Assembly: GCF_051020975.1 (NCBI RefSeq)
Contig: NW_027478169.1
Span: 10,044,001-10,108,000 of the forward strand
Direction of reading: 5' to 3'
Source: Osmia lignaria lignaria
Taxonomy: Eukaryota; Arthropoda; Insecta; Hymenoptera; Megachilidae
DNA length: 64,000 nucleotides
In this document: positions 54,240-61,661 of the stretch, piece by piece
Numbering within the stretch: position 1 is the stretch's first letter
How the letters are laid out: each line of letters begins with the position of its first letter
Position numbers and translations under genes: made by a program
Notes under the pieces: generated by a model
What the model was told of the DNA's origin: nothing
Databases searched by the model: none
The model's input: the letters and a program-made list of their open reading frames with translations, nothing else

Positions 54240-57137
54240 TCAGATGCGTAGTTCTCGAGATATATCAAGATATTTAAAAGTTCCGAAGCCGCACCAACAT
54301 AATAGAGATACAGAAACACCGTGGCCCCTTTCTTTGAGATAACTCTGCACTATTGCGAGCTGCAAACGCCACTTTCAGCTTAGCTGTACAGAAGAAGAAC
54401 AACAAGAAGAAGAAATATCTCGAAATATGTCCGTCAGGCCCCTTCCCTTGAGATAAATCTCCAAATATCTCGGAAACGAAGAGAGCTATGGCAAAATGTT
54501 AAGAGACCTTTTTTGTAGAGAATTAGGTTTGATACTTTTTATGTTCTATGATATTTTTTGATCAGATGCGTAGTTCTCGAGATATATCAAGATATTTAAA
54601 AGTTCCGAAGCCGCACCAACATAATAGAGATACAGAAACACCGTGGCCCCTTTCTTTGAGATAACTCTGCACTATTGCGAGCTGTAAATGCCACTTCCAG
54701 CTTAGCTGTGCAGAAGAAGAACAACAAGAAGAAGAAATATCTCGAAATATGTCCGTCAGGCCCCTTCCCTTGAGGTATATCTGCAAATATCTCGGAAACG
54801 AAGCGAGCTATGGCAAAATGTTAAGAGACCTTTTTTGTAGAGAATTATGTTTCCTACAATTTATGTTCTATGATATTTTTTCATCAGAAGCGTAGTTTTC
54901 GAGATATATCGAGATATTTAAAAGTTCCGAAGCCGCACCAACATAATAGAGATACAGAAACACTGTGGCCCCTTTCGTTGAGATAACTCTGCACTAGTGC
55001 GAGCCGCAAATGCCACTTCCAGCTTAGCTGTGCAGAAGAAGAACAACAAGAAGAAGAAATATCTCGAAATATGTCCGTCAGGCCCCTTCCCTTGAGATAA
55101 ATCTGCAAATATCTCGGAAACGAAGCGAGCTATGGCAAAATGTTAAGAGACCTTTTTTGTAGAGAATTAAGTTTCCTACTTTTTATGTTCTATGATATTT
55201 TTTGATCAGATGCGTAGTTCTCGAGATATATCAAGATATTTAAAAGTTCCGAAGCCGCACCAACATAATAGAGATACAGAAACACCGTAGCCCCTTTCTT
55301 TGAGATAACTCTGCACTATTGCGAGCTGCAAATGCCACTTCCAGCTTAGCTGTGCAGAGGAAGAACAACAAGAAGAAGAAATATCTCGAAATATGTCCGT
55401 CAGGCCCCTTCCCTTGAGATAAATCTGCAAATATCTCGGAAACGAAGCGAGCTATGGCAAAATGTTAAGAGACCTTTTTTGTAGAGAATTAAGTTTCCTA
55501 CTTTTTATGTTCTATGATATTTTTCGATCAGAGGCGTAGTTCTCGAGATATATCAAGATATTTAAAAGTTCCGAAGCCGCACCAACATAATAGAGATACA
55601 GAAACACAGTGGCCCCTTTCTTTGAGATAACTCTGCACTATTGCGAGCTGTAAATGCCACTTCCAGCTTAGCTGTGCAGAAGAAGAACAACAAGAAGAAG
55701 AAATATCTCGAAATATGTCCGTCAGGCCCCTTCCCTTGAGATAAATCTGCAAATATCTCGGAAACGAAACGAGCTATGGCAAAATGTTAAGAGACCTTTT
55801 TTGTAGAAAATTAAGTTTCCTACTTTTTATGTTCTATGATATTTTTTGATCAGATGCGTAGTTCTCGAGATATATCAAGATATTTAAAAGTTCCGAAGCC
55901 GCACCAACATAATACCGATACAGAAACACCGTGGCCCCTTTCTTTGAGATAACTCTGCACTAGTGCGAGCCGCAAATGCCACTTCCAGCTTAGCTGTGCA
56001 GAAGAAGAACAACAAGAAGAAGAAATATCTCGAAATATGTCCGTCAGGCCACTTCCCTTGAGATAAATCTGCAAATATCTCGGAAACGAAGCGAGCTATG
56101 GCAAAATGTTGAGAGACGTTTTTTGTAGAGAATTATGTTTCCTACAATTTATGTTCTATGATATTTTTTCATCAGAAGCGTAGTTTTCGAGATATATCGA
56201 GATATTTAAAAGTTCCGAAGCCGCATCAACATAATAGAGATACAGAAACACCGTGGCCCCTTTCTTTGAGATTACTCTGCACTATTGCGCGCTGCAAATG
56301 CCACTTCCAGCTTAGCTGTGCAGAAGAAGAACAACAAGAAGAAGAAATATCTCGAAATATGTCCGTCAGGCCCCTTCCCTTGACATAAATCTGCAAATAT
56401 CTCGGAAACGAAGCGAGCTATGGCAAAATGTTAAGAGACCTTTTTTGTAGAGAATTATGTTTCCTACAATTTATGTTCTATGATATTTTTTGATCAGAAG
56501 CGTAGTTTTCGAGATATATCGAGATATTTAAAAGTTCCGAAGCCGCACCAACATAATAGAGATACAGAAACACCGTGGCCCCTTTCTTTGAGATAACTCT
56601 GCACTATTGCGAGCCGCAAATGCCACTTCCAGCTCAGCTGTGCAGAAGAAGAACAACAAGAAGAAGAAATATCTCGAAATATGTCCGTCAGGCCCCTTCC
56701 CTTGAGATAAATATGCAAATATCTCGGAAACGAAGCGAGCTATGGCAAAATGTTAAGAGACCTTTTTTGTAGAGAATTAAGTTTCCTACTTTTTATGTTC
56801 TATGATATTTTTTGATCAGATGCGTAGTTCTCGAGATATATCAAGATATTTAAAAGTTCCGAAGCCGCACCAACATAATAGAGATACAGAAACACCGTGG
56901 CCCCTTTCTTTGAGATAACTCTGCACTATTGCGAGCTGCAAATGCCACTTCCAGCTTAGCTGTGCAGAGGAAGAACAACAAGAAGAAGAAATATCTCGAA
57001 ATATGTCCGTCAGGCCAGTTCCTTTGAGCTGAATCTGCAAATATCTCGGAAACGAAGCGAGCTATGGCAAAATGTTTAGAGACGTTTTTTGTAGAGAATT
57101 ATGTTTCCTACAATTTATGTTCTATGATATTTTTTGA

Positions 57138-59557
57138 TCAGAAGCGTAGTTTTCGAGATATATCGAGATATTTAAAAGTTCCGAAGACGCACCAACATAA
57201 TAGAGATACAGAAACACCGTGGCCCCTTTCTTTGAGATAACTGTGCACCAGTGCGAGCCGCAAATGCCACTTCCAGCTTAGCTGTGCAGAAGAAGAACAA
57301 CAAGAAGAAGAAATATCTCGAAATATGTCCGTCAGGCCCCTTCCCTTGAGATATATCTGCAAATATCTAGGAAACGAAGCGAGCTATGGCAAAATGTTAA
57401 GAGACCGTTTTTGTAGAGAATTATGTTTCCTACTTTTTATGTTCTATGATATTTTTTGATCAGACGCGTAGTTCTCGAGATATATCAAGATATTTAAAAG
57501 TTCCGAAGCCGCACCAACATAATAGAGATACAGAAACACCGTGGCCCCTTTCTTTGAGATAACTCTGCACTATTGCGAGCTGTAAATGCCACTTCCAGCT
57601 TAGCTGTGCAGAAGAAGAACAACAAGAAGAAGAAATATCTCGAAATATGTCCGTCAGGCCCCTTCCCTTGAGATATATCTGCAAATATCTCGGAAACGAA
57701 GCGAGCTATGGCAAAATGTTAAGAGACCTTTTTTGTAGAGAATTATGTTTCCTACAATTTACGTTCTATGATATTTTTTGATCAGATGCGTAGTTTTCGA
57801 GATATATCGAGATATTTAAAAGTTCCGAAGCCGCACCAACATAATAGAGATACAGAAACACCGTGGCCCCTTTCTTTGAGATAACTCTGCACTAGTGCGA
57901 GCCGCAAATGCCACTTCCAGCTTAGCTGTGCAGAAGAAGAACAACAAGAAGAAGAAATATCTCGAAATATGTCCGTCAGGCCCCTTCCCTTGAGATAAAT
58001 CTGCAAATATCTCGGAAACGAAGCGAGCTATGGCAAAATGTTAAGAGACCTTTTTTGTAGAGAATTAAGTTTCCTACTTTTTATGTTCTATGATATTTTT
58101 TGATCAGATGCGTAGTTCTCGAGATATATCAAGATATTTAAAAGTTCCGAAGCCGCACCAACATAATAGGGATACCGAAACACCGTGGCCCCTTTCTTTG
58201 AGATAACTCTGCACTAGTGCGAGCCGCAAATGCCACTTCCAGCTTAGCTGTGCAGAAGAAGAACAACAAGAAGAAGAAATATCTCGAAATATGTCCGTCA
58301 GGCCCCTTCCCTTGAGATATATCTGCAAATATCTCGGAAACGAAGCGAGCTATGGCAAAATGTTAAGAGACCTTTTTTGTAGAGAATTATGTTTCCTACA
58401 ATTTACGTTCTATGATATTTTTTGATCAGAAGCGTAGTTTTCGAGATATATCGAGATATTTAAAAGTTCCGAAGCCGCACCAACATAATAGAGATACAGA
58501 AACACCGTGGCCCCTTTCTTTGAGATAACTCTGCACTAGTGCGAGCCGCAAATGCCACTTCCAGCTTAGCTGTGCAGAAGAAGAACAACAAGAAGAAGAA
58601 ATATCTCGAAACATGTCCGTCAGGCCCCTTCCCTTGAGATAAATCTGCAAATATCTCGGAAACGAAGCGAGCTATGGCAAAATGTTAAGAGACCTTTTTT
58701 GTAGAGAATTATGTTTCCTACAATTTATGTTCTATGATATTTTTTGATCAGAAGCGTAGTTTTCGAGATATATCGAGATATTTAAAAGTTCCGAAGCCGC
58801 ACCAACATAATAGAGATACAGAAACACCGTGGTCCATTTCGGTGAGATAACTCTGCACTAGTGCGAGCTGCAAATGCCACTTCCAGCTTAGCTGTGCAGA
58901 AGAAGAACAACAAGAAGAAGAAATATCTCGAAATATGTCCGTCAGGCCCCTTCCCTTGAGATAAATCTGCAAATATCTCGGAAACGAAGCAAGCTATGGC
59001 AAAATGTTAAGAGACCTTTTTTGTAGACAATTATGTTTCCTACAATTTATGTTCTATGATATTTTTTGATCAGAAGCGTAGTTTTCGAGATATATCGAGA
59101 TATTTAAAAGTTCCGAAGACGCACCAACATAATAGAGATACAGAAACACCGTGGCCCCTTTCTTTGAGATAACTGTGCACCAGTGCGAGCCGCAAATGCC
59201 ACTTCCAGCTTAGCTGTGCAGAAGAAGAACAACAAGAAGAAGAAATATCTCGAAATATGTCCGTCAGGGCCCTTCCCTTGAGATATATCTGCAAATATCT
59301 CGGAAACGAAGCGAGCTATGGCAAAATGTTAAGAGACCGTTTTTGTAGAGAATTATGTTTCCTACTTTTTATGTTCTATGATATTTTTTGATCAGACGCG
59401 TAGTTCTCGAGATATATCAAGATATTTAAAAGTTCCGAAGCCGCACCAACATAATAGAGATACAGAAACACCGTGGCCCCTTTCTTTGAGATAACTCTGC
59501 ACTATTGCGAGCTGCAAATGCCACTTCCAGCTTAGCTGTGCAGAAGAAGAACAACAA
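57138..59557. repeat. 6-monomer block, with the start of its second copy cut by the LTR element
   Basis: The unit at 57138 has GAAGACGCACCAAC, TGTGCACCAGTGCG and AGACCGTTTTTG. It is repeated at 59070, 1932 bp (six monomers) on. The following ACGCG unit (57460) matches 59392. The second copy is interrupted after 166 bp of its second monomer by the retrotransposon at 59558, so the insertion is younger than this duplication. Confidence 0.82.
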
Positions 59558-59815
59558 TGTCACGTAGACAGACCGTTTTTATCAAACGTGTCTCCTTTCA
59601 AATAAGCTTAAACATCTGGAAAGGAAAACTCTCGGGCAAACCGACCATTTACTCTCGTAATAAACAGAAGGCCCACCGATAGCAGAACCAAACACTTGGG
59701 AAAGCAATGGGTCCGCCGTAATCAAATAGCAGATGCAACCACTCTAAACTGTCGCAGAGGCCGGTGGACCCAGCCTGATCACTCGAATAGTAACCAGACC
59801 ACCCTTCTTAATTAG

Positions 59816-59823
59816 TATATAAA
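59816..59823 (+). promoter_or_regulatory. TATA box of the LTR promoter
   Basis: TATATAAA lies in the 5' LTR. About 30 bp downstream is GCAGTA (A at 59849), close to the arthropod initiator TCAGT. CGTCGTG at 59877-59883 matches the downstream promoter element RGWCGTG at six of seven bases, shifted by one base from the ideal distance. Together these suggest a transcription start near 59849. Confidence 0.6.
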
Positions 59824-60220
59824 CCCGTTCGTACCAACGATCGGGGGCAGTACCAGAGTTCATCTCGTGTCGAGCACGTCGTGTACGGTAGTGAGTTGGT
59901 TACTATTAGTGAGATCGGGTTGAAGTCCCCTTCGAGCAACATTCACCTTATAGAATCCGCGAGTCGTGTTTCTATTTGGCATTACAATCAACCACACACA
60001 ACACCCCCGCATTGCCAGTGCGTGAACACCGAGCATAGTGGAAATAGGTAATATATCACATTATACACCTATATTCGCGACAACAACATCTGTAATAGAC
60101 CAAGATTGTAGAATATATACATTGCTGTGTCAAACCCACATTAGCATTCTCCTTTAAACCCAGTGAAACCTTGTGACAGTTCCTACCACAATACAATCTT
60201 ACCGCTCGGGTTGTATTGAT

Positions 60221-60226
60221 AATAAA
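60221..60226 (+). terminator. Polyadenylation signal in the LTR
   Basis: AATAAA lies 78 bp before the LTR end and downstream of the presumed start site, so it falls in R as needed for use in the 3' LTR copy. A second AATAAA near 59659 lies in presumptive U3 and could not act at the end of a full-length transcript. Confidence 0.5.
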
Positions 60227-60302
60227 ATAAGTTACGCGGCCGCCAATCAGAAAGCCTCTGATATCCACGCGCGCTGCCAAGCCGTCGGCCACGTAACAGA
60301 AC

Positions 60303-60320
60303 TGGTGACAGCGGTGGGAT
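60303..60320 (+). other. Primer-binding site (tRNA primer, possibly tRNA-Leu)
   Basis: TGGTGACAGCGGTGGGAT starts with TGG, the complement of the tRNA CCA end, 4 bp after the LTR end. Compared from memory it fits the 3' end of insect tRNA-Leu best (about 15 of 18) and tRNA-Ser less well (about 11 of 18). The position is well supported; the tRNA identity is tentative. Confidence 0.65.
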
Positions 60321-60402
60321 ATAGTCACATAGATCATTTTCACTGGCATAATTACTTTCGTGGAATTTGACACACGGCTATTACTTTGTTGAACAACGAT
60401 TG

Positions 60403-60458
60403 TATACTAGTTTTCCTAGTCAATCGGGTAACAAGAGGTATATACTAGTTTTCCTAGT
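60403..60458 (+). repeat. Leader direct repeat, two 18-bp copies with internal dyads
   Basis: TATACTAGTTTTCCTAGT occurs exactly at 60403-60420 and 60441-60458, 38 bp apart, between the primer site and gag. Each copy contains the inverted pair ACTAG/CTAGT around a 5-base spacer and could fold into a small hairpin. The place corresponds to where gypsy carries its insulator and where packaging signals lie in related elements. The sequence itself does not show either role. Confidence 0.7.
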
Positions 60459-60488
60459 TACATTCTTTAACCAACAAATTCATTCAAC

Positions 60489-61661
60489 ATGGCGAATGAA
60501 CAAGCCAATATTTCTTCAGCCGATCTTATGAACTTAACAGTTTCGATCGCAAATTCTATGACACTTTTGACACAAAGATCCTGCATACAAAATGTTGCGT
60601 TAACAATACCAACATTTGATGGTGAGAATCCACCTTTATCACGTTTTGCACAACTGGTAGGAGATGGATTGACCTTGATTCCTGAGGGAACAGAAAGGGA
60701 ATACCTTACAATTATTTTAACTAAACTCACCGGTCCGGCGCGAAGAAGTACTTTAGAACATCAATTCACTTCGGTATCCGCGTTGATCAAGCATTTGAAG
60801 AGAAGATTTGGACCAGGAAAGAGCTTATCGCAATTTCAAACAGAAATTGCCAGGCTTCAAATTAGGGAATACGAAAGTTTGAGAAACTACATCGATAGAA
60901 CAAGCCATCTTGTTTATTGTACAAGAGGAGCGATTAAAGAGAAATATCCTAGACATTCAGAGGAAAATATTAAACAAATGGAAATGGATATTTTAGAAAA
61001 TTTCCTAGATGGATTACCAGACCGCATCTCTTTTAAGGTATCAGCACAAAATAGAGACATTAAAAACTTAGAGGAAGCTTTTGACGCTGTGCTAGAGGTA
61101 GACAGGAAATTAAGAAGTCGTCGTGATTTGGCACGAAACACATCACCAGGAGGCTGGAACAACAGGGATCACCACAGCAACGAACGTCGAAATGAAATTT
61201 CATACCCTCAATCTCCAACACGACACGATCGATATAGAGATCGACAGAGGAGACCATCTAACTCTGAAGACGAGAGAGAAGGACGACCACGTACATCAGC
61301 ATGGACTGTGCGATCCAGGAATCAATCGAATTCACCTTCTTATCGTTCAAATTCACCACGCACAGATCAAGATGAAAAACGGTTTACAGTTTTAAAACGC
61401 AGTGAAAAGGATGATACTTCGCAGCTATATTGTTGGCGATGTGATACCCAAGGACACGATGAAAAACGTTGTAGGAGGAATTCGCAAAATTTCAGACAGC
61501 GATCATACTCTCGAAATTCTTCAGTCGAATCAAACAAGTCTTTAAACTCAGAAAACGCTCAACGGAAAGGCAAGGCGGTGAGCGATCTGCAAAGACCTCG
61601 CCAAAAGATAGTCAGATTCACGGGAGAATCCTCATCAAGGAAACCCCAGCACCAAGAATAA
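60489..61661 (+). CDS. gag: Gag structural protein of the Gypsy-type element
   Basis: This encodes a 390-residue Gag, the capsid and nucleocapsid precursor that forms the virus-like particle and binds element RNA. The ATG sits in a strong context (CAACATGG, A at -3 and G at +4) and is the first in-frame start after the leader repeats. The capsid-like part has the landmarks of Gypsy Gags: PTFDGENPP near residues 41-49, LTGPAR near 80-85 and RFGPGKSLSQFQ near 106-117. Residues about 205-310 are rich in Arg, Ser, Asp and Asn and look disordered and RNA-binding. A single CCHC zinc knuckle follows (C315, C318, H323, C328; CX2CX4HX4C). The C-terminal tail is basic and Ser-rich. The last 39 or so codons overlap pol, which lies in the -1 frame. 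No frame damage is seen. Confidence 0.93.
   Translation: MANEQANISSADLMNLTVSIANSMTLLTQRSCIQNVALTIPTFDGENPPLSRFAQLVGDGLTLIPEGTEREYLTIILTKLTGPARRSTLEHQFTSVSALIKHLKRRFGPGKSLSQFQTEIARLQIREYESLRNYIDRTSHLVYCTRGAIKEKYPRHSEENIKQMEMDILENFLDGLPDRISFKVSAQNRDIKNLEEAFDAVLEVDRKLRSRRDLARNTSPGGWNNRDHHSNERRNEISYPQSPTRHDRYRDRQRRPSNSEDEREGRPRTSAWTVRSRNQSNSPSYRSNSPRTDQDEKRFTVLKRSEKDDTSQLYCWRCDTQGHDEKRCRRNSQNFRQRSYSRNSSVESNKSLNSENAQRKGKAVSDLQRPRQKIVRFTGESSSRKPQHQE
61541..61547 (+). promoter_or_regulatory. -1 ribosomal frameshift site (slippery TTTAAAC)
   Basis: In the gag frame the bases read ..T TTA AAC, which is the X XXY YYZ form of a -1 slippery heptamer. Pol is in the -1 frame relative to gag. The two frames overlap from 61475 (first codon after the last pol-frame stop at 61472-61474) to the gag stop at 61659-61661, so the site lies where it must. 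Downstream I see only a modest hairpin candidate (GGCG 61574-61577 with CGCC 61599-61602). This is farther from the heptamer than the usual 5-9 bases, so a pseudoknot or other stimulator is unproven. Confidence 0.75.

Larger units (their letters stand above)
1..59557. repeat. 322-bp satellite DNA, tandem array (about 185 monomers)
   Basis: One monomer repeats head to tail for the whole interval. Taking the TCA of the GATCAGA motif as phase zero, units begin at 169, 491, 813 and so on to 59070. From 169 to 59070 there are exactly 183 steps of 322 bp once six 3-bp and seven 1-bp deletions are counted, so no other net length change is present. The window opens with 168 bp of a partial unit and ends with a 166-bp partial unit cut by an LTR element. 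Each monomer has an A/T-rich part (GATATTTTTTGATCAGA), palindromic stretches such as TCTCGAGA and GATATATC, a GAA/CAA triplet-rich stretch, and two related GGCCCCTT...TTGAGATAA segments. Copies mostly differ at only a few sites. Two main sequence types recur and are often mixed within one unit: AATTTATG / GAAGCGTAGTTTTCG / CTAGTGCGAGCCGC, and CTTTTTATG / GATGCGTAGTTCTCG / CTATTGCGAGCTG. I see no coding function. A centromeric or pericentromeric role is only an inference from size and homogeneity. Confidence 0.98.
59558..60298 (+). repeat. 5' long terminal repeat (741 bp)
   Basis: The left end is fixed by the satellite junction, and the sequence begins TGTCACGT. The right end is set at ACGTAACA (60291-60298), which is the inverted complement of the left end in 7 of 8 bases. 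It lies 4 bp before a tRNA-like primer site, the usual spacing. Inside are a TATATAAA box and an AATAAA signal, giving approximate U3 (59558-59848), R (59849 to about 60240) and U5 (about 60241-60298) regions. The R length is an estimate from these signals. The 3' LTR is not in the window, so LTR-LTR identity and insertion age cannot be judged here. Confidence 0.85.

Noticed and set aside
169..59294. A 74-residue minus-strand open frame present in 173 of 184 complete satellite monomers, suggesting a massively repeated small gene
   Set aside because: The frame begins at TTG (complement of CAA), with no ATG at its start and almost never one later. Eleven units carry TGA nonsense changes: ACTTTCAGC in 491, 1457, 6287, 10792, 12402 and 54240; ATGTCACTT in 22697 and 28487; CCATCATAAT in 42331 and 46838; GCATCAACA in 56172. 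The main subfamily differences change amino acids. Homogenisation alone explains its persistence. A Ka/Ks test well below 1, or ribosome footprints, would reopen the question.
1..59557. CRISPR-like repeat array
   Set aside because: The repeats are 322 bp with no unique spacers, in eukaryotic-type DNA. It is a satellite.
60056..60373. Minus-strand 105-residue and plus-strand 65-residue frames in the LTR and leader
   Set aside because: They overlap the LTR end, the primer-binding site and the leader, show no recognisable domain and are best explained by chance.
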